A stretch of DNA of 64,000 bases from Methanosarcina acetivorans C2A (GCF_000007345.1 NC_003552.1:4712001-4776000); one strand, 5' to 3'; positions 22,881 to 33,281 are shown, numbered from the stretch's first letter. The notes: generated by a model from the sequence alone, not told the origin. Made by a program: numbers and translations.

Positions 22881-24185
22881 ATGCCAGAATACTGGGATCC
22901 TGAAATCGAGACAATGCCTGTAGATGACTTGAAAAAGTTGCAGGAAGAAAAATTGAAGAAACTCGTACATTATGTGTATGAGAACTCTCCTTTTTATAGA
23001 AAAAGGTTTGACGAACACGGCGTTCGCCCGGAAGACATCCAGACTCTTGAAGACATCAGGAAGTTGCCTTTTACATATAAGCAGGATCTCAGAGACACCT
23101 ACCCTACCGGAATGTTTTGCGTCCCCAACTCAAAGCTCGCCCGCTTCCACGCTTCTTCGGGTACCACGGGTAAACCGACAGTGGTCGGGTACACCCACAA
23201 GGACATTGACGACTGGGCGGAATCTCTTTCCAGGGCTTTCACCTCCGTCGGGATGGGAAAAGACGATATCCTCCAGGTAAGCTACGGGTACGGACTCTTT
23301 ACAGGCGGGCTAGGAGCTCACTATGGAAGTGAAAAACTGGGAGCAACCGTACTCCCCACAAGTTCGGGAAACACCGAACGCCAGCTTGAACTCATGAAAG
23401 ACCTTGGTACGACAGCCATCGCTTGCACCCCCTCATACTTCTTATACATGATTGAAACTGCGAGGAAAGAAGGTATCAGTATCAGGGACGACACAAAATT
23501 AAAGAAAGGATTTTTCGGGGCTGAGCCCTGGTCTGAGGAACTCAAGAAGAGAATAGAAGACGAATCCGGGATTAAAGCCTATGATATCTATGGGACCTCG
23601 GAACTCAGCGGCCCCCTTTTTACAGAATGTGGTGAACAGTGCGGCATCCACATATGGGGAGACCTGTTCCTGGTTGAGATTCTGGACCCCGAAACCGGAG
23701 AGCCTATGCCTGACGGGGAAACAGGGGAACTCGTAATCACCACCCTTGCAAAAGAAGCAAATCCCCTTATCCGCTACAAGATCAAGGACCTTACCAAAAA
23801 ACTATCGGAGCCCTGCAAATGCGGCAGAACCCATCCGAGGATCACGCGGATCAGCGGGCGCTCGGACGATATGATCATCGTGCGCGGAATAAATGTCTTC
23901 CCCGGGCAGGTCGAATCGGTATTGATGAATATCCCGGAAGTCGGGAACCACTTCATGATTATCGTGGACAGGATAGGGCCTCTCGACTCAATGAAGGTCC
24001 AGATCGAAATGCATGAGTCTGCATTCAGTGACCGGATGTCGGACATGATGGCCCTCAAAAAGAAGGTTGCAAGCGCATTAAAGAGCGTGCTGAACCTTGC
24101 AGTAGAAGTCGAGCTTGTGGAACACGGCTCTCTTCCGCGTTCGGAAGGGAAATCAAAGAAAGTCATCGATAAGCGGAAGATCTGA
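22881..24185 (+). CDS. PaaK-like aryl-CoA ligase (phenylacetate-CoA ligase family)
   Basis: 434 aa, family length. The AMP-binding loop is ARFHASSGTTGKPTVVGYT near residue 90. Further signature parts are YDIYGTSELSGPLFTEC and GELVITTLAKEANPLIRYKIKDL, with a C-terminal domain ending in LPRSEGKSKKVIDKR. The enzyme activates an aryl acid with ATP and CoA through an acyl-adenylate. In methanogens it occurs with ACT-domain proteins and aromatic 2-oxoacid metabolism; the ACT gene follows here. Actual acid not determined. Confidence 0.9.
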   Translation: MPEYWDPEIETMPVDDLKKLQEEKLKKLVHYVYENSPFYRKRFDEHGVRPEDIQTLEDIRKLPFTYKQDLRDTYPTGMFCVPNSKLARFHASSGTTGKPTVVGYTHKDIDDWAESLSRAFTSVGMGKDDILQVSYGYGLFTGGLGAHYGSEKLGATVLPTSSGNTERQLELMKDLGTTAIACTPSYFLYMIETARKEGISIRDDTKLKKGFFGAEPWSEELKKRIEDESGIKAYDIYGTSELSGPLFTECGEQCGIHIWGDLFLVEILDPETGEPMPDGETGELVITTLAKEANPLIRYKIKDLTKKLSEPCKCGRTHPRITRISGRSDDMIIVRGINVFPGQVESVLMNIPEVGNHFMIIVDRIGPLDSMKVQIEMHESAFSDRMSDMMALKKKVASALKSVLNLAVEVELVEHGSLPRSEGKSKKVIDKRKI

Positions 24186-24581
24186 AGTTTTCTTAGTTTG
24201 AAAGTTGAAGATTAAAGCAAGAAATTAGAAATTTAAGAAAAAGAAAGGGAATGCCCGGAAAAAACTGTAGAATACCGCTTCCCTCCGGAGATTCCTGATT
24301 TCTGTTCCTCTTTTAAGCTCCTCTTATAAGCTCGAACGGAATTCGGAAAGGGCCTTTATGCTGGAAAAACAATAAACATGTAAACTTAAAATACTACACA
24401 GAAACTTATATTATACACTGAGGAAAAAATATTGAGAGAGGAAAAAAGAGGTTAAAAGAAGGAACTGAAAAAACAGGGAAGAAGAAAAAGTAAGTATCTC
24501 ACTCAATTCGATATTATTTAATTCGTAAAAGGAAAAGATAAAAGATAAGGAAATATGGGATAAAAGGACATGGGTGCTTGA
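24186..24581. other. intergenic region, nothing clear
   Basis: AT-rich, purine-rich on the plus strand. A weak ribosome site precedes the ACT gene at 24582. A CCTCCGGAG palindrome lies near 24285. No gene or strong promoter is recognised. Confidence 0.4.
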
Positions 24582-25019
24582 ATGGAAGACAAAATTATAA
24601 AACAAATTTCCCTTTTTGCGGAAAACAAACCTGGCAGACTTGCAAGCGTGGCAAATAAATTGAAAAGCGCCGGCATAAATATCAGGGCGTTTACCATTGC
24701 CGAGTCAGGAGACTTCGGAATCATCCGAATGGTTGTTGACAGGTCAGACTATGCGCACAGTGTACTCCATGAGGCCGGATTCACAGTTTCAGAAACCAGT
24801 GTTCTGGGAATTGAAATGGAAGATGTCCCAGGCAGCATGTCCCGGATTGCGGAAGTTTTCGGAGCAGCGAATATCAACCTTGATTATGCCTATGCTTTTG
24901 TTACCCGAGACCAAAAAGCCCTTCTCATAGTCCGGGTAAATGAAATTGACAGGGCGATAAAAACGCTGGAAGAAAACAGCATAAAGCTAATCGGCATGAA
25001 GGAACTTGAAAAGATCTGA
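24582..25019 (+). CDS. ACT-domain protein (two ACT domains)
   Basis: 145 aa, two tandem ACT folds: residues 5-65 (QISLFAENKPGRLASVANKLK, then NIRAFTIAESGDFGIIRMVV) and 70-140 (LGIEMEDVPGSMSRIAEVFG, then NLDYAYAFV). ACT domains bind amino acids; stand-alone two-domain forms regulate neighbouring enzymes. Pairing with the PaaK-like ligase is a common archaeal arrangement, so sensing of an aromatic amino acid or related product is likely (inference). Confidence 0.9.
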   Translation: MEDKIIKQISLFAENKPGRLASVANKLKSAGINIRAFTIAESGDFGIIRMVVDRSDYAHSVLHEAGFTVSETSVLGIEMEDVPGSMSRIAEVFGAANINLDYAYAFVTRDQKALLIVRVNEIDRAIKTLEENSIKLIGMKELEKI

Positions 25020-25388
25020 TTTTGATTGAACCCCGATTTTTCGGGAAAGCGCTCAAGGAAAAAACCAGAAAAATAATCCAGAGCCAGACATATTATGATA
25101 ATCCAGAGCCAAGCATATTATATGTCTGAGCAATCTGGAAACTCTCTTTTTACAGGCTCTTGCGTGAATGGCAATCATTTTACATAAAATTTTATAGCCA
25201 GGAGACACAGCTAGCCTGAAGTATTTGCTGGAAATTGTTTACTTCTCCACTGAGTAAATAGATACACATTATAAATATAAAAAGAACAAACAGAAAAGGA
25301 CTTTTCTGAGAAGAAGAAAAAGGCAGTCTGGCTATATGACGTAAACAGGAATAAGGCTGAAAAAAGCAAGGTCAGCGGTTTGACTAAA
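25020..25388. repeat. intergenic region with 25-bp direct repeat and hairpin
   Basis: CCCGATTTTTCGGG (25032-25045) is a hairpin after the ACT gene. ATAATCCAGAGCC occurs at 25073-25085 and 25098-25110, part of a 25-bp unit repeated twice with CATATTAT after it. No gene. TTG ACT AAA precedes the ATG of the next gene. Confidence 0.5.
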
Positions 25389-25742
25389 ATGACAGAGAAT
25401 AAAGATAGCTTACAGGAAAACGCTCAAAACCCTTCAAAGAACAAACTTGGTGGAACTCATACTACCGTTATTGGAGGGAGAAGTGGAAAAAAACTGATAA
25501 AGCTTGTAAGCCAGCACCCAGAAATAAAAAAAGTAATTCCGTCCGTAATTTCCGTAAAAGGTGTCGCAGGTGGGAAGCTTGCCGGAAAAGTCCTGCGAGC
25601 TGATGCCAGAGGGAACCTGAGGCTACTGTTATCTGAAGGCAGAAGTTTTCAGGAAATAAGGCTGGTGACAACGGTCGGTACAGCTGAGGAGGGGGACAGA
25701 ATCATGAACGAATTAAATGAGATCTTAAAAAATGCCCTCTGA
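25389..25742 (+). CDS. DUF2103 protein (predicted metal-binding)
   Basis: 117 aa from the ATG at 25389; a TTG three codons earlier is possible. The body matches DUF2103: GGTHTTVIGGRSGKKLIK, then KKVIPSVISVKGV and GNLRLLLSEGRSFQEIRLVTT. The family is found in methanogens and some bacteria with unknown function. It is 23 bp upstream of the marker-12 gene, so the two are probably one unit. Confidence 0.8.
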   Translation: MTENKDSLQENAQNPSKNKLGGTHTTVIGGRSGKKLIKLVSQHPEIKKVIPSVISVKGVAGGKLAGKVLRADARGNLRLLLSEGRSFQEIRLVTTVGTAEEGDRIMNELNEILKNAL

Positions 25743-25765
25743 GGCGTTGAAGGAGAGGTGACTGT

Positions 25766-26743
25766 TTGACATTCATAGGGGTTGACCACGGGACAACTGC
25801 AATGCGTTTTGCACTTATTGAGGATGAAAAGGTCCTGACCTTTGAACTCGGAAGAGCTGAAGCGGCTGCAATGTCAGAAAAAGAAATTCTGGCAGCCATT
25901 GAAAGAGAGTTTGGGATCAGGATTGGAGATATCGACCTGGTTGCTCTGACCTACTCCATGGGAGATGGCTTTTCTGCAATAAAGGATGTAAGGAAACTTG
26001 AAGGCAGAGGGCTCCAGAGTATAGAAGGCGCAGGAAAAAAGACAGGTGGAGGCACAAGGGTATTTGATGCAGTCCGGAACTCCGAAATTCCGGCGATAGC
26101 AATTCCCGGTCTTCATTCAGGGAGTAGAGTTGACCCGAGAATGAAGGTCTTTTCCCATCTCACAAGCCCGGAAAAGCTGGGGATTGCATACCACATCCTC
26201 TGTCTAGGCTATGAAGACTTCGTAGTTTCCGATATCAGTTCTAATACCGTAACCCTGGCAGTTGTTGCAGGAAAGGTAATTGGGGCAATTGACGCCTGTA
26301 TCTTCGCTCCGGGAGTTCACCACGGACCTCTTGACCTGCAGGCGATCAGAAACGTTGACGACAGGCTCCAGACCGCAAACCAGGCTTTTATAGAAGCAGG
26401 GACCCTGAAGATGACTCCGTATAAAGACAGGGAAGAACTGCTCAAGGCAGCCGGGAAAGGAGAAAAGCCTGCCCTGCTTGCCCTTGATACGATAGCCCTT
26501 TTTGCAGCCATGGAAATCGCTTCCATGCAACTCCTCATGAAAGATTATGGAACTACCGGCACGGTCTTTCTTGCAGGCTCGGTCGGAGAAGTAGAGTATG
26601 TGCAGAAAAAGATCTGCACTCATCTGGATCAGGAGTGCCTGAGCCTCGGGAAGTGGCACGCTGCAATCGGCTGTGCCGAAATAGCAAGGGATGTTTCTGC
26701 CGGAAAAAAACAGATCCTGGGAGTAAACGTCGATTATCCGTAA
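25766..26743 (+). CDS. methanogenesis marker protein 12 (ASKHA-type)
   Basis: 325 aa with a TTG start. It begins with an actin/hexokinase-like phosphate loop (TFIGVDHGTTAMRFALIE). A second phosphate region is seen at FVVSDISSNTVTLAVV and an adenosine-side motif at TGTVFLAGSVGEVEYV. ACIFAPGVHHGPLDLQAIR is characteristic of marker 12, a protein found essentially in all methanogens and related to dehydratase-activator ATPases. Biochemical role unknown; energy-coupled activation of a methanogenesis enzyme is a family-level guess. Confidence 0.88.
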   Translation: MTFIGVDHGTTAMRFALIEDEKVLTFELGRAEAAAMSEKEILAAIEREFGIRIGDIDLVALTYSMGDGFSAIKDVRKLEGRGLQSIEGAGKKTGGGTRVFDAVRNSEIPAIAIPGLHSGSRVDPRMKVFSHLTSPEKLGIAYHILCLGYEDFVVSDISSNTVTLAVVAGKVIGAIDACIFAPGVHHGPLDLQAIRNVDDRLQTANQAFIEAGTLKMTPYKDREELLKAAGKGEKPALLALDTIALFAAMEIASMQLLMKDYGTTGTVFLAGSVGEVEYVQKKICTHLDQECLSLGKWHAAIGCAEIARDVSAGKKQILGVNVDYP

Positions 26744-26774
26744 AGAGTGGAGAAAAACGATCTTTAGAGAGAAA

Positions 26775-27356
26775 TCAGATCTTTTCCGCAGATTCTTCGT
26801 GTTCGTCTTCCGGATATTCTTCGAACTCCGAGGCGTCAAGTTTTTCCTCATCGGCCTCGTCATCATAACCGCTCATGTGGTTTTTGTCCATGAGAATAAC
26901 ATAATCCGCAGAATTCTTGAGCGCGGTGGAAAATCCGGGCTCAACCCCGAAAATAATGGTCTCTTTCCCGTGTTCGTTTGCTTTATTCAGGAGCGGCTTG
27001 AAATCCGCATCTCGGGTCACAATTGCAAGAGTATCTATGTTGGGGTTGTAGACCAGTTCCATGCCCTCAACCGCGAGGCGCACATCCACATCACTGGAAC
27101 AGATGATAGGCTCAAGGCCATGGTTTTCAATAGCCTCGACAAGCTTGTCAGAGGCATACTGGTTCAGGAAAACGCGTCCGATCTTGATATTCCCGTAGTC
27201 CTTCAGAACGTCCCTTATTTCCTCAAGATTTACGTCAAACTCTTTTCGGAGGATATTCGGTCCATCCACCAGAAGTCCTATTTTCCTCCTGCCGACCTCT
27301 TTCTTGGTACGGAGGTATCTAGAAATGGAATCAAGTCCGCTTTTTACAGGCTTCAT
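26775..27356 (-). CDS. NYN-domain (LabA/DUF88-like) predicted RNase
   Basis: 193 aa from the ATG at 27356 (TTG at 27360 also possible); AGAGGA precedes it. The PIN-like NYN fold shows its acidic residues: KIGLLVDGPNIL, CSSDVDVRLAVEGMEL, AIVTRDADFKPLLNKA. A very acidic tail (DDEADEEKLDASEFEEYPEDEHEE) follows. NYN proteins usually cut RNA in tRNA or mRNA turnover. Convergent with the marker-12 gene. Confidence 0.85.
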   Translation of the reverse strand: MKPVKSGLDSISRYLRTKKEVGRRKIGLLVDGPNILRKEFDVNLEEIRDVLKDYGNIKIGRVFLNQYASDKLVEAIENHGLEPIICSSDVDVRLAVEGMELVYNPNIDTLAIVTRDADFKPLLNKANEHGKETIIFGVEPGFSTALKNSADYVILMDKNHMSGYDDEADEEKLDASEFEEYPEDEHEESAEKI

Positions 27357-27809
27357 TATCAATGTCCTCTATGATCCTTACAGTTTTTTACTCGACCTGC
27401 ATCTTTTACCTGCATCTTTTTATTTTTATTGCTCCCGATTCTCGGGGAGAATTTATCCTTGAGGGCAATAGAGTTTCAGCAATCCCTTCTCCCTCTATAT
27501 CTATCGGTACTGAGATTTTGCTTTAACCTTCGTAGTTCTGGTGTTCATAGGCATAAATTTACAGCCAGGTATTTAATGTCTGAAGTCTGATGCCCAACAG
27601 TTCGGGTAATAATCTGATGATATCTAAATATTTGCTTTTCTGTAGTAAAACATTTGCATACTTTGACAATAAAAGGTTCCAATTCTGCTTCTCCGAGAGA
27701 CTGGATTGAAAATCTGATATGTTCTGGAAAAGGGAAGTCGTGAGATATGAATTAGAACCCCTCAAAATTAAACGATGTAACTATAACACACGAGATATAT
27801 TTTATAGAA
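27357..27809. other. intergenic region, nothing supported
   Basis: AT-rich. A minus-strand open frame at 27559-27765 has no family features and no ribosome site, so it is not called. No repeat or promoter of note. Confidence 0.4.
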
Positions 27810-28241
27810 TTATAATTTATCGGAAAAAAGGCCTTTTCGAACTTCTCGAATGATACAAAGAGATTCCTGAAGTTCAAAGAAATTTTCATTTTTTCGTCCC
27901 TTCTTCTGCCTGCTATACTGGATTTCTCCTGACTGCCGGAGAAAAGCTTCATAGACCTCCATAAACTGTTCAAACTCCGGCTCCGTAAGCTCCACTAGCC
28001 CTTCTCTCCCCGCAAACCAGTCATAGACCTGCAGAAGGACAATTTCCCTTACCCTCTTCAGACCTTCCTCTTCAAGCTCTTCGGGAGCTTTTTCAAAATA
28101 GAGAGTGTTTTTCAGCTTGTGAGACCAGGCTGCAAAGACCCGCCTGAAATTTAAAATCTGGATCGGGACTTTTTCCCCGGGGGTGGGACGTAGATAATAA
28201 TACCTATCCTGAGAAAAAATCGCTCCTTCCAGCCTCACCAC
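27810..28241 (-). CDS. hypothetical protein coupled to rhomboid, 143 aa
   Basis: A GTG start overlapping the rhomboid gene's end by 7 bp. Mostly helical, charged: residues 45-70 (FEKAPEELEEEGLKRVREIVLLQ), 85-105 (LTEPEFEQFMEVYEAFLRQ) and a basic last third. No membrane segment or metal motif. No family is recognised. The overlap suggests it is made together with the protease and may act with it. Confidence 0.65.
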   Translation of the reverse strand: MVRLEGAIFSQDRYYYLRPTPGEKVPIQILNFRRVFAAWSHKLKNTLYFEKAPEELEEEGLKRVREIVLLQVYDWFAGREGLVELTEPEFEQFMEVYEAFLRQSGEIQYSRQKKGRKNENFFELQESLCIIREVRKGLFSDKL

Positions 28242-28915
28242 CTGCCATCGTACCTCGATCTCATATATTTTTCATGGATTTTTTTCATGCGGAAACCCAT
28301 GTAGAGCCCTACGAAGAGCCCGCTCAGGTGAGCGGTATGGGCTATCATGTCCGACGAATTAACCATCAGAAAATCAAAGACAGCAAACAGCAAGAGGGCG
28401 TGTTTTAAACGCATGGGGACAAAATAAACATACACCTTTATGTTCGGCTCCAGGACAGTAAGGGCGGCAAAAACCCCGTAAATAGCCCCGCTCGCCCCAA
28501 CCATAGGTCCGGGGTAGATATTGAAAATGGGTCGGCTTAAGAAGGCATATCCTATTGCAGATAAAACTCCTGCAGTAAAAAAGATCCCCAGGAGCTGTTT
28601 ATTTCCCACCCTTCTCTCAAGGGCAGTCCCGAAGAAGTACAGGACAAGCATATTGAAAAAAAGGTGCCACAATCCGGTGTGCAGGAAAATATATGTAACA
28701 AGCGTCCACGGCCTTGCCAGAAGAGAGCCGGGATCAAACTGAAAAGCACTGATATAGAGAGGACCTATACCCGGAAGCATTTCCAGAAAGAAAGAAATTA
28801 CGCACAGGAAAATAATTGCCATCGACGGGCTTGTAGAGACTGAACTTTTGATTCTGCCGGTCATTCCACCTCGAGACTCATATGGTGACTCATATGGTAT
28901 ATCATTATCAAACAT
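28235..28915 (-). CDS. rhomboid-family intramembrane serine protease
   Basis: 226 aa with about six membrane helices. The catalytic Ser lies in MVGASGAIYGVFAAL and the catalytic His in IAHTAHLSGLFVGLYMG. The early loop WHLFFNMLVLYFFG contains the conserved His/Asn. N-terminus cytoplasmic, about 25 residues, rich in Ser. Cleaves membrane-anchored substrates inside the bilayer; the natural substrate is unknown. Operon with the downstream 143-aa gene. Confidence 0.9.
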   Translation of the reverse strand: MFDNDIPYESPYESRGGMTGRIKSSVSTSPSMAIIFLCVISFFLEMLPGIGPLYISAFQFDPGSLLARPWTLVTYIFLHTGLWHLFFNMLVLYFFGTALERRVGNKQLLGIFFTAGVLSAIGYAFLSRPIFNIYPGPMVGASGAIYGVFAALTVLEPNIKVYVYFVPMRLKHALLLFAVFDFLMVNSSDMIAHTAHLSGLFVGLYMGFRMKKIHEKYMRSRYDGRW

Positions 28916-29930
28916 GTTCCAATTACTCTCAATTTTAATCCAGTATAAAATTTATGAATAAAATCACCTGAATAATAAGGCGGGTTAATAAGAGGCTACT
29001 CAGAATATCTCAAAATGAACCAGGGAATATTATTCAAACGCAAGATGCTGTCCAAACACAAGAAGCTTGTCCAAACATAAGGTCAGGAACAAATAACAGG
29101 CACATAAATTGGTACATAACAGGGCCCATTCTCTGAAAAGGCTGACGCCAGAAAAGTTCAACCTTTGACCAGGCCCAAAAGCTCGGTCATAAATTTCGAA
29201 GTTCTTATGTTTGGAAACTTTTTTCAAATATTGTATTGAAAACTCTGATCAACAGAGGGATCAAATACAACTCCCAGCAAACCTTACTAACTAAAACCCC
29301 AACTCTGGAAACAGGCAATCCTGAATCTTAATCCGTTCAATTTCATGGCAGAATTCCATAATATCTATGATATAGGATATATATTAATAGTACCTGGGGT
29401 CAAAATCAAAATTGAAACTCTGTTTAAATTGTGATGGATATTATTCAAATCAAAGAATTTATCGAATAATATTCAAGAGGGAAAATCATATTTCTTCTTC
29501 TCCTGAAAAAAATCATGAAAACGGTTTACAGCGTTTACTGTGTAAATTGAGCTTGGGAACGTACCGATATAAATAAGTTTTGATATTTTCATTAGAAAAA
29601 GAAGTATAATAAACTTAAAAATAATAATGAATAATATAATAAAATCTGGTATGGGATTACTGGAATTTTATTTGTGCCAGATTTGAGCTTTGAGTAGGAA
29701 AAATCTATATAATTATTTGTTTTTAATATGAAAAAAAGAAATAATAAATAACAAATATTAAAATCGACGAAAAAAAATATAGAGGCTGAAGAAGGTCAAA
29801 TCAAAAAAACGGCAACATAAAGCCTATAGACTATTTTTCACGAAATTGATCTTCGAGATTTTTTTTACGAATAGTGTGCCTCTACATTCCACTTTACCCA
29901 TCACGAAATAGGGTGTTACAAATTAGAAAA
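28916..29930. other. long intergenic region before the cdh promoter
   Basis: About 1 kb without a convincing gene. Near 29037-29086 three imperfect 18-bp repeats of the type TCCAAACACAAG occur, and the last (TCCAAACATAAG) pairs with CTTATGTTTGGA near 29204-29215. The rest is AT-rich. A small element or a structured RNA is possible for 29030-29220. Confidence 0.45.
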
Positions 29931-29932
29931 TG

Positions 29933-30324
29933 TTATATAGATTTGGTACATTTAGACTTTTAATTAGTGTTTATTATCCATCGGTAGCGACCTCTGCTCA
30001 AGATTAAGGTCTCAATCGTTGGCAAAAACGGTTTTTTTAAGATATAGGGCGTAAAAAAGAATTTAGAAGAGATATTAAGCCCTAAAAACGACTTTTGGAA
30101 GGAAATATTCCCTATAAAAACGGCTTTATTTGAAAAAATGTTGGTATGACGTTTGAGGTTCAAATCGAGAGCTAAAAACGTTTTGCCAGAAAATGCCATT
30201 TAAACGGTTGTAACTTTAAGGCGGACGGTAAGGTATATAATGTATAATCATTAAGAATATGCCGCATAAATAGCAGCCGCCATGGCGAAGTCGACTTTAA
30301 ACAAATTTAGGAGGTAAAGCTCAA
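29933..30324 (+). promoter_or_regulatory. cdh operon promoter and long 5' leader
   Basis: TTATATAG at about 29933-29940 is a good archaeal TATA box, so transcription would begin near 29960, giving a leader of about 365 nt. Long leaders controlling cdh expression have been reported in Methanosarcina. The leader holds a repeated motif, TAAAAACG or close, at 30024, 30053 (weaker), 30084, 30116 and 30174. GGCAAAAACG (30021) and CGTTTTGCC (30179) could pair across it. AGGAGGT at 30309-30315 is the ribosome site for cdhA. Confidence 0.75.
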
Positions 30325-32742
30325 ATGAGCAAACTAACTACCGGGAGTTTTTCTATAGAAGATCTGGAATCCGTTCAGATCACTATTAATAATATTGTAG
30401 GGGCAGCAAAGGAGGCTGCTGAAGAAAAAGCAAAAGAGTTAGGCCCGATGGGCCCCACTGCTATGGCAGGTCTGGCATCCTACAGAAGCTGGAACTTGCT
30501 TCTTCTTGACCGCTACGAACCTGTCCTGACCCCTATGTGTGACCAGTGCTGTTACTGTACCTATGGACCATGTGACCTCTCCGGAAACAAAAGAGGGGCA
30601 TGTGGTATTGACATGGCCGGACAAACCGGGAGAGAATTTTTCCTTCGTGTAATTACAGGTACAGCCTGCCACGCTGCCCACGGTCGCCACCTGCTTGACC
30701 ATGTAATTGAAGTCTTTGGTGAAGATCTCCCCCTTAACCTTGGGGAATCAAACGTCCTGACCCCGAACGTCACAATCTGCACAGGACTGAGCCCAAAGAC
30801 CCTCGGAGAATGCAGAGCCCCGATGGAGTATGTCGAAGAACAGCTCACCCAGCTCCTTGCAACCATCCACGCAGGTCAGGAAAGCGCAGAAATTGACTAT
30901 GATTCAAAAGCCCTTTTCAGCGGCAGCCTTGACCACGTTGGGATGGAAGTCTCCGATATCGCTCAGGTCTCAGCATATGACTTCCCGAAAGCTGACCCCG
31001 AAGCCCCGCTTATTGAAATCGGTATGGGATCCATTGACAAGTCCAAACCACTCATTGTTGCAATCGGGCACAACGTAGCCGGTGTAACATACATCATGGA
31101 CTACATGGAAGAAAATAATCTGACCGACAAGATGGAAATCGCTGGACTTTGCTGTACCGCATTCGACATGACCAGGTACAAGGAAGCCGACAGGAGAGCT
31201 CCGTACGCAAAGATCGTAGGGTCTCTAGCAAAAGAACTGAAGGTTATCCGCTCCGGAATGCCTGATGTCATTGTTGTGGACGAACAGTGCGTCCGCGGTG
31301 ATGTCCTTTCAGAATCCCAGAAGCTCAAGATCCCTGTGATCGCATCAAACGAAAAGATCATGATGGGCCTGCCGGACCGTACGGATGCTGATGTAGACTC
31401 GATAGTTGAAGAGATCAAGTCAGGAGCAATTCCGGGTTGTGTGATGCTGGATTATGATAAACTCGGAGAACTCATCCCGAAGATTGCCGAAGTAATGGCT
31501 CCAATCCGTGATGCGGAAGGTATTACAGCAATCCCGACTGACGAGGAATTCAAGGTATACATCGACAAGTGTGTCAAGTGTGGAGAATGCATGCTGGCAT
31601 GTCCGGAAGAACTCGATATCCCGGAAGCCCTGGAATATGCAGCTAAGGGAAGCTACGAGTATCTTGAAGCCCTTCACGATGTATGTATCGGCTGCCGCCG
31701 CTGCGAGCAGGTCTGTAAGAAGGAAATTCCAATCCTGAATGTGCTTGAGAAGGCTGCACAGAAATCCATCAGCGAAGAGAAAGGATGGGTCAGATCAGGC
31801 AGAGGACAGGCAAGTGATGCAGAAATCAGGAAAGAAGGCCTGAACCTCGTTATGGGAACTACCCCAGGTATCATCGCAATTATCGGATGCCCGAACTATC
31901 CGGCAGGTACCAAAGATGTCTATCTCATTGCCGAAGAGTTCCTGAAGAGAAACTACCTCCTCGCAGTAAGCGGCTGTTCCGCAATGGACATCGGTATGTT
32001 CAAAGATGAGGACGGCAAGACCCTTTATGAAAAGTACCCTGGTACATTCGCAGGTGGAGGGCTGCTTAACACCGGTTCCTGTGTGTCCAATGCACACATC
32101 AGTGGAGCCGCAGAGAAAGTTGCCGGAATCTTTGCCCAGAGAACCCTTGCAGGAAACCTGGCAGAAATTGCAGACTACACTCTCAACCGTGTAGGTGCAT
32201 GCGGACTTGCCTGGGGTGCATACTCCCAGAAGGCAGCTTCAATCGGTACCGGATGTAATATATATGGTATCCCTGCAGTTCTCGGCCCTCACAGCTCCAA
32301 GTACAGGAGAGCCCTGATTGCCAAGAACTATGATGAGTCCAAGTGGAAAGTCTACGACGGCAGAGACGGCTCAGAGATGACCATCCCACCAGCACCTGAA
32401 TTCCTCCTGACCACTGCAGAGACCTGGCAGGAAGCAATCCCGATGATGGCAAAAGCCTGTATTCGCCCATCCGATAACAACATGGGCAGGTCCATAAAGC
32501 TGACCCACTGGATGGAGCTTTCCAAGAAGTACCTCGGTGTAGAGCCCGAAGACTGGTGGAAGTTCGTCAGGAATGAAGCTGACCTCCCACTTGCCAAGCG
32601 TGAAGAGCTCCTCAAGAGGCTCGAGGCAGAGCATGGCTGGGAAATTGACTGGAAGAGGAAGAAGATCATCTCCGGTCCGAAGATCAAATTCGATGTCTCC
32701 GCACAGCCAACTAACCTCAAGAGACTTTGCAAGGAGGCCTGA
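30325..32742 (+). CDS. cdhA: ACDS complex alpha subunit, CO dehydrogenase
   Basis: 805 aa, the family's usual size. CO/CO2 interconversion at the Ni-Fe-S C cluster of the acetyl-CoA decarbonylase/synthase. Visible: the N-terminal Cys set for B/D clusters ([14 protein letters not shown], about 72-90), two ferredoxin-type 4Fe-4S motifs typical of the archaeal alpha subunit ([12 protein letters not shown] near 416; [12 protein letters not shown] near 454), and C-terminal Cys and His segments of the C cluster ([11 protein letters not shown]-like and [16 protein letters not shown]). Works with CdhB as an alpha2epsilon2 unit in the cytosol. First gene of the operon with a strong ribosome site. Confidence 0.97.
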
Positions 32743-32744
32743 AA

Positions 32745-33257
32745 ATGGTAGACACTACCAAGAACACAAAACTCTTTACCAGCTACGGAGTGACAACTTC
32801 CAAGACAACTACCCCAGAGATCGCAGCCAAGCTGATTTCAAAGGCAAAGAGACCACTTCTTGTGGTAGGGACCAAAGTTCTTGATCCTGAACTCCTGGAC
32901 AGGGCGGTAAAGATTGCACAGAAGGCAAATATCCCGATTGCAGCGACAGGAAGTTCTATGCCAGGCTTTGTGGGAAAGGATGTGGATGCAAAGTACATCA
33001 ACCTGCACCAGCTCGGCTTTTACGTAACAGACCCGAACTGGCCCGGCCTTGATGGCAACGGAACATATGACACCCTCATCGTCCTGGGACACATAAAGTA
33101 CTACATCAACCAGGTACTGTCCGGAACAAAGAACTTCAGCACCGTAAAAGCAATTGCAATTGAAAGAAACTACATCCAGAACGCAACGATGTCTTTCGGA
33201 AACCTGAGCAAAGCAGACCACTATGCTGCCCTGGATGAGCTTATTGATGCATTATGA
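32745..33257 (+). CDS. cdhB: ACDS complex epsilon subunit
   Basis: 170 aa from the ATG at 32745, two bases after the cdhA stop, with AGGAGG upstream; an in-frame extension into cdhA is not used. The fold is like a DHS/NAD-binding domain ([35 protein letters not shown]). It binds the alpha subunit and is thought to help in electron transfer or FAD interaction; exact role open. Tight coupling to cdhA fits the fixed stoichiometry. Confidence 0.95.
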
Positions 33258-33281
33258 TTTTGATTTAGGAGGCGAAATATA

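Noticed and set aside
27559-27765. Minus-strand 68-aa frame
   Set aside because: No ribosome site, no domain pattern, and located in an AT-rich spacer.
29030-29227. Minus-strand 65-aa frame
   Set aside because: Covers the inverted-repeat region; no ribosome site or family features.
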